64,000 bases of DNA from assembly GCF_963455315.2 (NCBI RefSeq), contig NC_083318.1, positions 132,798,153-132,862,152 on the forward strand. Reading direction: 5' to 3'. The DNA comes from Globicephala melas. Lineage: Eukaryota > Chordata > Mammalia > Artiodactyla > Delphinidae. Position 1 is the stretch's first letter. Every line of letters begins with the position of its first letter. A program made the position numbers and the translations under genes. Of this stretch, positions 44,016 to 56,183 are shown one piece after another. The notes under the pieces are model-generated. The model had not been told where the DNA came from, did not search any database, and saw nothing but the letters and a program-made list of their open reading frames with translations.

Positions 44016-44111
44016 CCCCTCCCCGCTAAGGCTCAAGTCCTAGTTCTTATAATAATAGCCTGTTGAAGCTATTATCAAAAATAAGAATAAGTTAGGAATA
44101 TACTTCTTATG

Positions 44112-44522
44112 CCGGGTTGAAATTCCTGCCAACCTGGAACCTCAGAATGTGACCTTATTTGGAAATGGGGTCTTTGCAGATGTAATTAGTTAAGATGCGG
44201 TCATAGCGGGGTAGATTGGGCCCTACATCCAATATGACTGTCGTCCTTGTGAGAAAAGGAGACACACAGAGACATACAAGGAGGACGCCACGTGACAACA
44301 GAGGCGGAGATTGGGGTTAGGCGACTACAAGCATGGGAACACCAAGGATTGCCAACAACCACCAGAAGTTAAGAGAGAGGCAAGATTCTGCCTCCAAGAA
44401 AAACTCAACTCGGCCAACACCTTGATTTTGTACTTCTGGCACCTGGAATGATGCGAGAACACGTTTCTGTTGTTTTACTCCAGCAGTTTGTGGCACTTTG
44501 TTACAGCAGCCCTAGAAAATCA
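44112..44522 (+). mobile_element. MLT1-type MaLR LTR
   Basis: CTCAGAATGTGACCTTATTTGGAAATGGGGTCTTTGCAGATGTAATTAG, TCCAATATGACTGTCGTCCTTGTGAG, CACCTTGATTTTG and TTGTGGCACTTTGTTACAGCAGCCCTAG are MLT1/MST-family text, near full length. Confidence 0.85.
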
Positions 44523-44527
44523 GTGTA

Positions 44528-44594
44528 TTGGGTTAGCCAAAAAGTGCGTTTGGGTTTTTCCATATGATGTTCCGTACTTTTTTGGCCAACCCAA
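44528..44594. mobile_element. Mariner MITE, 67 bp
   Basis: TTGGGTTAGCCAAAAAGT and the end ACTTTTTTGGCCAACCCAA are inverted repeats, flanked by TA on both sides. It abuts the end of the MLT1 LTR. Confidence 0.9.
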
Positions 44595-44674
44595 TACTGC
44601 TATATCTTCTATAAGTAAACATATTCTCTATATAATTCTATGAAAACATACTTATTTTTATGGTGGTATACTGT

Positions 44675-44860
44675 ATATGTCAGGTATTTAACAAAAGTTG
44701 TCTTATTTAGACATGATAGTATGATGTAAGTTTCATCTCCATTTCACAGATGAGAGAACACACTCAGAAGTAAGTGACTCCCCCCCAAAGTAAAGAGTTA
44801 ATGGCAAAGCCAAGATGAGGCCTGTGTCCACCCAGCCCAGTGCTTCTTACTCCTGTGATT
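44675..44860 (+). repeat. MIR-like remnant
   Basis: GTTTCATCTCCATTTCACAGATGAGAGAAC, CAGAAGTAAGTGACTC and GGCAAAGCCAAGATGAGGCC follow the MIR core. Confidence 0.7.
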
Positions 44861-46014
44861 TTGGTCCTGAGGCCCTACCCCGCCTGTCCCGTCTTCCTCC
44901 CGACTTGGGTCTTACTCTTTGTTCCTCTAGCTCTCTCCCTACAGTAGTGCTCTCTCCATCCTGAAACTTCTCTCCTGGGCCCCTTCTTATTAGCCTCATG
45001 CAGCCAGACATCTGAATTGAGTCTGTCTGGTTGACCTACTCCTTCCCCCATTTTCCTTGATATGGGGCACACGCTTTCACCACGGTGCTGAAACCAGCGT
45101 GTCTCATATAAAATCAGTAAACTTTCAAATAGGCCTTTTCTGTAAACACTTCAAACCATCCAAATTAGGCTACATTTTTCTCTTTTCTTATTTTTGCTCA
45201 CGTCATGTCTTTCTTTTCTTCGAAAAGACCTGCTCTGTTTGCCCCAGTTTTACTTGATTGGAGTCCTACTAGTTGTCCAGGATTTAATCCAATCATTCAA
45301 GATCAGTTCAACAAATATTTGTTGTGTACTTAAATTATTACCACATTCCAGGCTCTGGTTCTAGGTACTAGGGATAAAATGAGGAATCAGACACAGTCCC
45401 TACTCTTGAATTTAATGTTTACTCATTAAATTTTATCTAATTTAATTTAATTTTCTTATAAATTCATTAGATTTCCTCTATAAGCATTTCCTGATGCCTG
45501 CCAACTGAAAGCAATTTCAGTTCTGTTCTAGGAATCTGGAAACTGTCCTCTGTTATCATAGCCTTTTTACCACCACAGTACATAATGCCTCCCGTGTGGG
45601 CCATCATACATTCATCCTGGTCTGACAGCTTCTTGAGGACATATGGACTCCTGCAGAAATAAAATCTCCTTGAGTGGAGAGACTTGCCCTTTCTCCTTTT
45701 GATGTCTTTGGAGCCTAGAAATATTGAATTCATATTGACTTGAATTGGATATGGGAATCATGAGATATTAAAGAAATGAATGAGAACTTAAAACCAGAAT
45801 GGCTCCAGAAGTGAATATAGGAACAAAGAAAAGGAATATGTGAAAAAAAAAATCTCCTAGAAAAAGTGAATAAGAAAAAAAAAGAGACGAGTTCAGGAAT
45901 TAATTAGAGCAAATGCTAGGATAGCTGTTTGTGGAAGTGGACCTAGATAAGGATAGAAATTAGGTTACCTTTCAAATCTGAAAAGTTGTGTTCTGTACCT
46001 ATGCTCCATAGCCT
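44861..46014. other. Intergenic, no gene seen
   Basis: A piece of an ancient repeat (TCAACAAATATTTGTTGTGTAC..AGGCTCTGGTTCTAGGTAC) lies at 45,305-45,425. The rest is unassigned. Confidence 0.4.
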
Positions 46015-46135
46015 GTATTTACCTACCTCTATAAAATGTAAACTTCATGAGGGTAGGAAATCTTACCTGTTTTCTTCATTATTATATCTTTGTTATCTAA
46101 CTTATTGTTGAATAAAATTCCACTCTAAGTATCCT
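46015..46135 (+). repeat. L2-like 3' fragment
   Basis: AAAATGTAAACTTCATGAGGGTAGGAAATCTTACCTG resembles the L2 end segment. Confidence 0.5.
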
Positions 46136-46249
46136 AGTAAAGTAGATCTTAATGTTGTCAGGACCTGCTCTTGATTCCTGGTTAACCACCTGTCTCTGTG
46201 GTGGGCTTAGCTCCTGCCCATAGATGGAAACATTTAAAACTAATTCTGG

Positions 46250-46465
46250 GGGCTTCCCTGGTGGCGCAGTGGTTAAGAGTCCGCCTGCCGATGCAGGGGA
46301 CACGGGTTCGTGCCCCAGTCCGGGAAGATCCCACATGCCGCGGAGCGGCTGGGCCGGTGGGCCATGGCCGCTGGGCCTGCACGTCCAGAGCCTGTGCTCC
46401 GCAACGGGAGAGGCCACAACGGTGAGGGGCCCGCGTACTGCAAAAAAACAAACAAACAAACAAAA
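46250..46465 (+). mobile_element. CHR-type SINE
   Basis: It runs from GGGCTTCCCTGGTGGCGCA to GGGCCCGCGTACTGC with a CAAACAAACAAA-rich tail. Target duplication AAAACTAATTCTGG (46,236) and AAAACTAATCCTGG (46,466) differ at one base. Confidence 0.95.
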
Positions 46466-46479
46466 AAAACTAATCCTGG

Positions 46480-47678
46480 TGGAGACAGACTTTGGGTTTA
46501 GACTCTCCCTTCCCAAGAGTGTTTCCTCTTTGATTCTTGATTGCTCGGAAGGGTGATGTATTAACTTCCCCTTCCCAGTCTTGCTCTGACTTCAGTTTTC
46601 CGCCTGAGACCTCATTTCCTCCTGGCTTGCCATTTCTTCCCTTTCTCTGCTTTCCAACTCTCCGGATTTCACACCAGGACATTGACTGACCTCTGGTTTG
46701 GTATGCATCTTCCCTTTGATCCTTGGTTCCATTGTGACCACCTCTGGGTCTAGACCAATCTCATGCTTTTCAGTTTTCATTCCCTACATTAGTTCTCCTA
46801 GGCCTCCCTTATTTATCTACTGCTATTCTTGGGTCCCAAATTAACACTGAAGAAGAAACTATCAACAGAAGTTATAGAAAACAGAATCTTAGCAAATAAA
46901 AAAAACTATTGTTTTTGTGTGACCAAAATTGGCATTCTCCCTGCTTAGAGGAAATGGTGAATTAGACATGTTAGAGATATCAAATGTATACAGTTAGAAC
47001 ACTGAGTATGCTAAAGCATTTATTCAGTACAATGCTCACTCAAAAATCTTCCCAGGATCTTCTCGTTGAAAAAACATTACTGATCATAAATGCTGCATCA
47101 AGCTAATATCTGAGCCAAAACATATATTTTCACAAGAAACCATAACTCCAAAAAAGGCACACACTATTGAGAGTATGGATAGCTTTCTAGCCCTCATATG
47201 CCTGGCAAACCTGAAAAAAAAAAAAAAATGAACACAGTCATGGGTTTACTAGACTCTCAGTTATATCAAGTACAAAAATAGTAGAAGTCGCAACATGGGC
47301 GGAACATTCAGACACCCCCTACATTGTGGTGATTCTTATCCAGGCTACTGGGTTAAAGTGATTGACCAAATGGCATCAAGAAAACTTTTGTCATCGCGGT
47401 AGGTTAAAAAGGGATATTTGTAATCTTTACCTATTTTTGTAATGAAGAGTGAATTAGGTAAAAATCATTCAACTGACATAGGAGAAATCCCAATTAGTAA
47501 TATTTCTCTCTTAAAAAAAAAAAGAAAAGAAAGAAAGAAGTGAGATATTTTGATTTATCTTCTCTACCCCATTTTTAACCTTGTCTATATGCTTATTTTT
47601 ATCAAAAACAGTCTCAAGAATTTTCATAATAAATCCAAATGATTCCAAGACAACAATTATTGTTTATCGGATGAATTA
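46480..47678. other. Intergenic, no gene seen
   Basis: Mixed DNA with an A-run near 47,216. No exon or RNA gene recognised. Confidence 0.4.
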
Positions 47679-47752
47679 CTGGGTTGGCCAAAAAGTTTGT
47701 TCGGGTTTTTTCATAATGGGAAAACCCAAACAAACTTTTTGGCCAACCCAAG
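47679..47752. mobile_element. Mariner MITE forming a near-perfect hairpin
   Basis: CTGGGTTGGCCAAAAAGTTT and AAACTTTTTGGCCAACCCAAG are inverted repeats, with GGGTTTTTTC and GGGAAAACCC pairing inside and a short TAAT-type loop. TA flanks are present. Transcribed RNA would fold into a long stem. Confidence 0.9.
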
Positions 47753-48822
47753 ATACATATGCTATAAAGCTGCTGGTAAACCTTGTGTTGGAATTCTTTG
47801 AGGGTCTATTTGAGACTTTGAGAGTCAGGGAATTTTGAATCTCTTTTGAACCACAGAGCTTGAACGGTCTAGAGTGTAACTGATAGAACAGAAACTTGAT
47901 ATTTGAATCTTGGCTTGTGAAGATTTTGTTCATCTCCCAAAGTGAAGGCCGTTTGGTGTAATGGGACTGGCATGACCTTAGAGTCAGGCACCTTGAAGTT
48001 TTAGTCCTGGCTTCTGTCACTAAGTCATATGGCTTTGGTCAAGTTGTTTTATCATATCCTTCATTTAAAATGTGAGGTATTTAGTCTTTAAATTTACACA
48101 TTCTTAAGTTCTCTGAAACCCTGTTTGTCTCCAGTTTCCTCTGGCTGAAAATTTAAGAGGGGTCACTAATTGACTTAATAAAGATGAAGTGAACAGTGGG
48201 TATATGCAGGGATTTTGTTGCATTTTATAAGAAAGAAAAATATAAACCCAAAGCATCCATGTCTTAAATTAACCTCTCGGTGGTAACATGCTCACTGATG
48301 TGTGGTTGACAAAGTACAGAAAACTTTGTTGATCAGTTTCTAAGCACTTCATCCTTTCAATCTTGACCTTTATTTCACCCCCTAGTAACATCCTACAAGA
48401 TGTCATTCCTCTTTCCCAGAGAATCCCGTCCAATTAATGTTATCCCTGGGTGCTTCGGTGAGTTGTCTAGCGTTGCTGCACTTTGCCTGACTTTCTTCCC
48501 AATAACCAGTAAATAAAAATTTTCAGCTCTCTCTTTTATACAGTGAGTGCCCTCATGAGCTATTTGACAAGGATGTTGGGTACAGTTCTCTGTCATGTCT
48601 CTTGACCTGGCTGGAAGGAGCATTTTATTATTATTTATTATCACGGTGCTACCTCTGCCTTCCCCAAACTTGGCACCTGAACTAGAAATGTTTGCGATCA
48701 ATTAGTCAATTACTGTGACTGTTTTAGATTTGTTGAGCCCATATCACACACAACAATATTTAAACTAGTTTATGTGCTATTGAAGTCCAATAAATGTCCT
48801 AGAAATGTAAATATTCTATGTG

Positions 48823-48827
<5 letters not shown>
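47753..48827 (+). other. Intergenic with one MIR-like piece
   Basis: ACCTTAGAGTCAGGCACC..TTCTGTCACTAAGTCATATGGC at 47,955-48,090 is MIR-like. No gene recognised. Confidence 0.45.

Positions 48828-48859
<32 letters not shown>
48828..48859. repeat. (TA)n microsatellite
   Basis: About sixteen uninterrupted TA units. Confidence 0.95.
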
Positions 48860-48861
<2 letters not shown>

Positions 48862-49019
48862 GTTAGAAATGAAGTCCTGTCTCTTCCTTCATACAAACAA
48901 GAAAACAGACATTAACTGGCTTGCAGAGGCCAAAGCAAGTTAGTGATGGAGTAAGTATGCACCATAATAGTTCTTGCTAGAGACAAGTTCAGTGTGAAAG
49001 ATCTTCTGTTTGTCACCTC

Positions 49020-49170
49020 CTATATACCAAGCATTATTGTAAGAACTTTACTTGAATTAACTAGTTTAATTAACAACCCTCTTATGTCTGTTTTACAAAT
49101 TAGGCAACTTAGACGTAGAGAAACAGAGTTTTCCAAGGTTACGTAGCTAGAATCCAGACTGGATTCTCTG
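49020..49170 (+). repeat. MIR-like remnant
   Basis: TATATACCAAGCATTATTGTAAGAAC, TCTGTTTTACAAATTAGGCAACTTAGACGTAGAG and AAGGTTACGTAGCTAGAATCC follow the MIR core. Confidence 0.75.
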
Positions 49171-49329
49171 GGAAAGAGAAACGATATTTTGCAGGGTGTT
49201 ACCAGGGAGCGAGATAAAGTTCAGGATTGAAAGGATGAAATATTTGAACCCAGACAGTGAGACCCTGGAGTTCCTCTTCTGAGTTGCTAGCTACCTCTCC
49301 ACAGCTGCAGAAATAAAACAATCTTTTTT

Positions 49330-49532
49330 TTTTTTTTTTTGCTGTACGCGGGCCTCTCACTGTTGTGGCCTCTCCCGTTGCGGAGCACAGGCTCCGGACG
49401 CGCAGGCTCAGCGGCCATGGCTCACGGGCCCAGCCGCTCCGCGGCATGTGGGATCTTCCCGGACCGGGGCACGAACCCGCGTCCCCTGCATCGGCAGGCG
49501 GACTCTCAACCACTGCGCCACCAGGGAAGCCC
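49330..49532 (-). mobile_element. CHR-type SINE, antisense
   Basis: A T-run and GCTGTACGCGGGCCTCTCAC lead to CGCCACCAGGGAAGCCC. AAAACAATCTTTTTT flanks both sides (about 49,315 and 49,533). Confidence 0.94.
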
Positions 49533-50167
49533 AAAACAATCTTTTTTATGTGTTAAACTTCGTGGAGCCTTCCTTAATATTTATAGTGAAAGTGATTTGC
49601 ATTTTTAATAAAGCTTTATTTGAATTTAAGTTTTATTCATGCTCTTGTCTTCAAATGAAGGAATCATATTAGATCTCTGACCGATGAACTCCCAGTCAAA
49701 TGTGATTTTTAGAAATCTAATGGTTATGGAGTTATAGAGTATGTATGCATGCATTATGTGCTTAGAGACATTTAATAATTTAGGTTAGGTTACTGCTTTC
49801 TTGTGGACAGCTTTAAGACACCCACTTCCCCTGTAACACAAGCCCAAGTCTCTGTAGAAGATGTGATACTCACTGGCCAAGAAAGAAACTAGGTGGATCA
49901 TTGTAGGTGTGTCTTTTTACTTCTGCCCCTTTTCTTACTGAGATCAGAGCCCCACGCTGAAGTTAACTTCACTGAAATTTCTGTAAGCCAGCACATATGG
50001 ATCCAATTATTTAATTGTCTGCAGAGTTGTAAGGGCAGTTACTTCTACCAATATCAGCAATTTTGCCAGATTTGCACTGCACACTGAGGATGGCTCCTCT
50101 AACTGACCCTTTGTCCTTTTTGGAGGAAGCCAATCAGTAGCAGACACTGTTCGGTGAGTGGTGCCAG
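49533..50167. other. Intergenic, no gene seen
   Basis: Unassigned AT-rich DNA. Confidence 0.4.
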
Positions 50168-50240
50168 GTGTGCGTGTGTGTGTGTCTGTGTGTCTGTGTG
50201 TCTGTGTTCTGTGTGTGTGTGTGTATGCGTGTGTGTGGGA
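50168..50240. repeat. Imperfect (TG)n microsatellite
   Basis: TG runs are broken by C at regular places (TGTGTGTCTGTGTGTCTG). Confidence 0.95.
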
Positions 50241-51939
50241 AGGAAAAATGTTTATGGTAAGCTAGTCATTTCAAAGGGAAAGGAATAAAGTGCCAAGCAA
50301 AAGGGAAAAATGGGAGAGAAAGAGAAAGAAGGGGGTGGAGGGAGACAAAGGGAGAGAGCTTGCATGTTAAGGAATTTCCATGGAGTCTTTCTTTGTTTAC
50401 TTTCAGGAAAAGCTGTTTCACAAATTTAATCACCACACAGCATGAGTGCTCCTAGTAAAATGTAACACTACGGCCATACCGTGTTAAATGAACTTAAGGA
50501 AGTTGCAGAGCTCGAATTACATTCTTATGGAAACAACTTTAAATTTTGAAAATACTTTGCTAGGCATCTAACCACACCTCAGCATGAGAGGTAAAGAGGC
50601 TGGTCTCCTCCTGAGTGTAGCACAGGACAGGACAGTGTCATTTTCCATAAAATCTCATCTTAAAACTAAAATTGACAAAGGTGACCAACCTCTTCACTTT
50701 AAGTTTTCTGCTGAATCTCTGCTCTGTTTCTCTGATTCCTTTTTAGTCTCATTCTTTTTAAAAATCTAATGCAGGAGGATTGATGTCAGCAAAATAGGGT
50801 GGAAGGAAAATTGCAAGGCAGAATTACTAAGGAGACGGCTTTCTCCTTCACCATTTTGGAGAACATATTCCTTTACTTTTAATGATTTTTCAGTGCTACC
50901 TACAGGTGAGGAATGAAGCATACGCAGATAATTGCTAGGTGGAGCCCACATAAACTATCCCTCAAATGGTCATTGGGGGTCTGTGCTAGCAAGATGCCTC
51001 CTGCCCTCATAGCCTCACTATTGTTTATTAATGACAGGTAATATGTTTTTTATTCCCACACTACTGGCTTTTCCTTCCCTTACCTGGGAGAGCTGATCAT
51101 ATACTAGCCGGCCCCTCTTGAACACAGACCAAGACCAAATATTTTCAGCAGAAATACAGTATTACCAAGTGGTGCTATTCTATATACTAAGTAGCATATT
51201 ACATAGGATACACTGGTTAATAAATAAGATGCCAACGTGGCACGTTGAAACCGAGTCCCCCTAGAACCGAGTTCCCTTACCAAGTTTATGATTGATCTCT
51301 CTATCCAAAATGTCATTCCCTTTCTTGTCCCCTCTGACCTCAGTCCTTTACTAACTGAACACTCATCAACCAGAATCAGATGACTTAAATTGCTGCTGTC
51401 AATAACATGGTTAATGTACTAAAACTGCTATTATAGATAGCATCATTAACATATAAACTCAGGCTGTTTCTCCAGGGCAAGATGAGCTCACAGACCCTGA
51501 GCCGTGGACCACTTGGCCAGAGAATCTAAACCAGAGACATTCTGACTCCTGAACTAGATTAAGAAATGTCACAAGATGATGATTAATCCAGCCTCTTTGT
51601 TTTAAAACACCCCCAACCCAAAGACCAAGTGGGAGTGGATCTGAGGCTTGTCTTCCTCTCCCTTGCTTGGTGTCCTGCAGTAGACCCTTACCTTGGGGCG
51701 AATCCCCACTGCCAGAGTTTGGCTTTCTGCACTGCGGGCACGTGAGCTCTTTGCTTGGTTATATCTAGCCTAACTTCAACTAAGGACTTAAAAACAAGAG
51801 TGCTTTCTGTTATATTATTATAAGACAGTGACTTGCCACAGGTGCTGTGTACAGCTTTGGGGGAAGTTAAATCACTATCCTTGATATATTATCATTTGGC
51901 ATAAAAGTTCGGTTCACCAATAACCAGTGTTTTAATAAT
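50241..51939. other. Intergenic, no gene seen
   Basis: A purine-rich stretch lies at 50,280-50,360 (GAGAGAAAGAGAAAGAAGGGG). No exon or RNA gene recognised. Confidence 0.4.
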
Positions 51940-52165
51940 AAATATAGCAACCATTTACTGAGCTCATGCTATATGGCAAGGGCCCTGAGTACATACATTA
52001 TTCTACATTATCCATAAAAACACTAGGAGGCAGAAACAATTGTTTCTCCATTTTATGAGCAGTGAAATTGAGCCACAGAGAGGCCAATAACTTGCCTGTC
52101 TTCAGAGGGTTGAGAGGCCGAGTCAGGATTAGAATCCAGAGCTCACATTTCTAACCACTGTCCTA
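51940..52165 (+). repeat. MIR
   Basis: CATTTACTGAGCTCATGCTATATGGCAAG, CTCCATTTTATGAGCAGTG, GAGAGGCCAATAACTTGCCTG and GATTAGAATCCAGAGC follow the MIR consensus. Confidence 0.8.
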
Positions 52166-52769
52166 ACCTTCAGCTTCCATCCATGTAGATAGCTTACCAA
52201 CACGGAAATTATTCCCAAGCAACATGGTTCAGCTATGCTGGACATGTACAAAGATGAATAAACAGGAGGAATGTCAAAATCAACATGTCATGAGCTGGGC
52301 TAAAATGGAAACTTCCATGGGAACGGTGAGGAGAGAGTAGAAGAAATAGCTTAAAGGTTGCATGAGCTTCCAAAATAGCACGTACAACATGGGCTCATCT
52401 TGACAACAAAAATAAGAAACAAACAAAAACCCTACCCTATGGATGTATATGAAAAAAAGAAAGATCGAGTATTATACTGTAGTTATCAGTGGTTTTCTCT
52501 ACGTAGAGGAATTGTGTTTTTTCTTCTTTGAGGTTTTTTTTTGTATTATTTACAGAAAGCATGTATTGCTTGTGCAATTAAAAATTAGTTGATCATTGTT
52601 GAAAAATGGGGTTCGTTATACTATTCTTTCTTCTTTTGTTTATGTTTAAAATTTTCACACTAAAGAGCTTAGAAAGGGAGTTAGAAAATAATCACGTAAA
52701 ACACAGACTAATCCTTCGTGTGACTGCTGGGGCTTGTTGGGTAAGAGTGGTGTCAACGAAAAGAGTCAA
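52166..52769. other. Intergenic, no gene seen
   Basis: TATTATACTGTAGTTATCAGTGG..TTTACAGAAAGCATGTATTGC at 52,440-52,590 is probably an old L1 3' end. Otherwise unassigned. Confidence 0.35.
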
Positions 52770-53255
52770 CGAACAATCTATGGTAGGAATAGAACAGAGT
52801 TTTATTTGAGTCAAACTGAGGACTGTAGCCCGGCAGACGGCCTCTCAGATAACTCGGAGGAACTGCTCCAGGGAAGCATGGTTTTCAGTACGGTTTTATG
52901 TCTTCTCAGCACAAAGAAGATCGAACAAGTCAGGGATATATACCTTCAAGGTTTTCAGAAAAAGCCAGATCAGCACATCCATCAGCACAATGAGTCACTA
53001 TGACCTTGGTACCTGGGAAGGGAGTCTTATTGTGGAAGAACAAGCACTGACGTCCCAGGAAGGGAGACATTTAATCTTTACTTTTAACATGAACATGCTT
53101 TACTTCTGCCCAATGTGCCCTTTTCTTTACTAATTAAACCAGATGTACAATGTATGTTTGATAGGCCACAAACAGGCTGTTCTAGTTAGGATAAAATTCA
53201 AGTTAACTCATGTATAAACCAGAATGACTTCTCCACTCCCCAATATGGGAAAATT
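52770..53255 (-). mobile_element. Antisense ERV LTR
   Basis: GAGTTTTATTTGAGTCAAACTGAGGA is the reverse of an AATAAA-bearing R region and resembles the LTR at 1.73 kb. The body continues to about CACTCCCCAATATGGG. Confidence 0.5.
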
Positions 53256-53399
53256 TCTTTTATCAGTGGCCAAAGGAACAGCCTAGAATATGCTTATAAA
53301 AAAGAGGCTCCTCTTGAACAAAGATCCCTTTGAGTCTCAGAAGCGAAGTCATAAATGGTGAGAGGCATTTGGTAGAGATTTCCCTCAGAAGGAGATCTA

Positions 53400-53579
53400 A
53401 CGTAGCACCGGTTCCTTCCACACCCTGTGTCGTGTGGCCCGTCCTTGCTTCCCTCTCCTCCTCTCCCCTTGCTGTGTTCCCTGGCTTAGGAAACCCACAC
53501 ATTTTCCTGCTGCAGGGTCTTTGCACCTGTTCCCCCCCTTCTCGGAATTCCCTTCCTCAGATCTTCACATGCATAGTGA
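53400..53579 (+). repeat. L2 fragment, left half
   Basis: TTTTCCTGCTGCAGGGTCTTTGCACCTGTTCC and GGAATTCCCTTCCTCAGATCTTCACATG match the L2 3' region. It resumes at 54,048. Confidence 0.7.
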
Positions 53580-54047
53580 TGGGGTTCTGGACACAGTACC
53601 CCAAAATGTGGCACCTGGCATGTCGAATATTTTAAGCTGAAGGAATTTGAGAAAATGGCAGCAGGAGGGTCACTGTGACTTTCCCTCTTCCCATCTCCCA
53701 TGAAGCAGGTTATAAAACCCTCATCTGAGAGGTGCCCTCCCTATACCTGGAGGAAAGAAGCATCCATATCTCCTAAGACAAAGGGACATCAAGAAGGATG
53801 TTGACAGACAGACCTTGCCATTTCCCCCAGTTTACGGCCCTGAGCCCACACTCTCTAGCCTACTATACACCCAGCATGAACTACCCTGAACTGCTCTGTT
53901 TCTTCACATCTCTATTTCCCTCAGCAGGCTCCCATGTCACGTAAAACTTACATGAAATAAACATGTATGCTTTTCTCCTGTGACTCTGTCAGCTTCATTT
54001 GCAGACCCAGCCAGGGATCCTAAGAGGGTGGAGGTTTCCTCCCTACA
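53580..54047 (+). mobile_element. Solo LTR inserted in an L2
   Basis: It runs from about TGGGGTTCTGGACACAGTACCCC to GGAGGTTTCCTCCCTACA, with GAAATAAACATGTATGCTTTTC as poly-A signal region. It splits the L2 cleanly. No internal viral sequence flanks it. Confidence 0.65.
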
Positions 54048-54295
54048 GTGGCTTTTCCTTCTGGTCTTGACTACTCCCTCTAGTTATATGCTCTCGCACT
54101 GTCCTATTTTCTTATCTTTGGAATATTCAAATGTGCTCTTAAATGTTTAAAATATATTCGTTTAGTGAGTCTCTCTCCGCTAGAATATAAACTCTGTGAA
54201 AGTGGGGATGTTGTCTCTTTTGACTCACAGACCTTGGGACAGTGTGTGGTACATAGTAGTCACTCAATAAATACTTGATGAATAACTGAATGAAT
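54048..54295 (+). repeat. L2 fragment, right half
   Basis: GCTAGAATATAAACTCTGTGAAAGTGGGGATG, GTGTGGTACATAGTAGTCACTCAATAAATACTTGATGAATAACTG is the L2 3' end. Confidence 0.8.
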
Positions 54296-56183
54296 GCAAA
54301 GAGGCTCTGCTTGAGCTCTGCCAACTGCTGCTCTGTATTCACCCTGTCAATCACACGTGAACACCCAAGCTTCCCCACAAGAACACCAGGGTGCATTATG
54401 GGTGTGGAGAAGGAGGATGTAAAGATTTTGTTGTCACTGCAGGAAACTCCTTGACTTTTGCTATAATGTGGCATGATAATACCTTCATTGGTGTTCATAA
54501 ATACCTTCGTAAGTTCAAAAACCTAACTCTAAGTAACAAAATACAAATAAATAAATAAATAAATAAAAATTATATATACATATAAGGGAACTAATTTATT
54601 TTTAATAATCATAAGGCAAAGAAAGATTAAAGGACAAAGAACAAGCAGAATATAATTTAACGTTTCTGCAACATTTCATAATAATTTAACATTTCTGAGG
54701 GCTTTTACCAGACTGGGAAATGATATTTTTCAGAATAAATTTCATCTTCCTTGTATATGCTTCTGTATTCTGACCACCCAGGCTACAAACCATTTTTATG
54801 ACTCAACTACTTTAAGTTCAGGGGCAAATGTTTATACTGTAATGTAGTTGGGAAGTTATTTTTCTTACTTTGTGAAAGCATCTAATTTGCGCGGCCTGCA
54901 GACAAATGTAAGGGTGAAATCCCACAAGAGTACTCTGTCACTGTCTGCACAGAACAGAGAATACAACCCAGGGCTCACTCATTGTGTGCTGAAGAACTGT
55001 CTGGGGGATTACAAAATGCCGGACCCAGGGAAGCATTCAAACATGCCATCTCCTCCCTTTATGTCCAGAGAGTCAGAGAACAACCGCCAACTGACAGAAG
55101 TCACCTCTGGATTAATGACTGGTAGGTTTAATTTATGCAAATGTGTGAAGCTTCAATCTATGTGCTTTACAAATTAGGTTAACAGTACCCATCTCAGGGA
55201 TTTTTGTAAGCCCTGAGAAACTAAAACACTGCGGTCTGAAGGAATCAATTACTTTGGTTTAAAAACTGTGTCCAGGTTTTCAGATAACGAACTACAGAAG
55301 GGACGTTGGAAAGGCCTTTACATTTTAGTTTTACTTTCTCTGAATTCTTAGAGTTTAAACACAAGCAAGTATTTTAATTCAATTATTATTTTATCATGTT
55401 GGCAAAACCGCCTGTCTTATTCTCCATGGAAGCTGCCTGTACCAACAGAAACGTCAAATACAGGATGTTTGAGAGCAACTTACCTTATGACTCCCAATGA
55501 AAAACATCTGAGCCTCTTCCTTTCTGATTTTGGGATTTTGAATCATAGCTCTTTCTGTACCCACCCTAAATTTAATAAAGCTGAGTGTAGAAAAAATATG
55601 AGAAAGAAGAAAATATGACTCATAATTCTACATTTGGAGACAGTTGCTGTTAAAATTTTGAAGTATTCCTTCCTTTCTTTAAAAATATTTTCCCCTATTC
55701 TTCTTATTCTCACGTTGTCCCACATTCTAATGAATATGTGACTCTACATTTGATGACTGACTTGTTCTATCGTTTTGTACTTTAGAGCATGTCAGACACG
55801 AGAGCGCTGGTCTCACTAACTTCTGTCCTTTAATAAACAGCCTTAAAAACATTGTGCCTGATTTTTGGATGTTTTACTTTTTTTAAATGATAGCTCAGAA
55901 TAATTTATAAAATAAATATTCTGCTATGAAATTGCATTCCTCCAAATTAGGATAATATGCCCCATGCATTTTTAGAGAGAGAAACAAAAACTTAGGAATG
56001 GAAAGGAACAAACTTAAAAAAGATTCCCCATAATTAATGGAGTCCCTTTGGGAAAGAATCCAGGTTTTGAGTAGAATATATAGTCAAAGAATTAGGAAAG
56101 AACAGTTCATGGTTTCCAGCTCATTAAAGTTGGTGCTTGGACTACTCACTAGTTTTCATTTGTGTATAAAAAATAAAGTTGTG
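54296..56183. other. Intergenic with an (AAAT)n run
   Basis: A short (AAAT)n microsatellite at 54,545-54,568. A 109-codon ORF at 54,848 has no recognisable domain. No gene supported. Confidence 0.4.

Noticed and set aside
49365..49556. Conserved-looking peptides such as GSSRTGARTRVPCIGRRT seen many times in the window
   Set aside because: These are translations of the CHR SINE body and recur at every copy.
50463..50490. TACGGCCATACC, the start of 5S rRNA
   Set aside because: Only about 12 bases match and nothing after them fits 5S rRNA.
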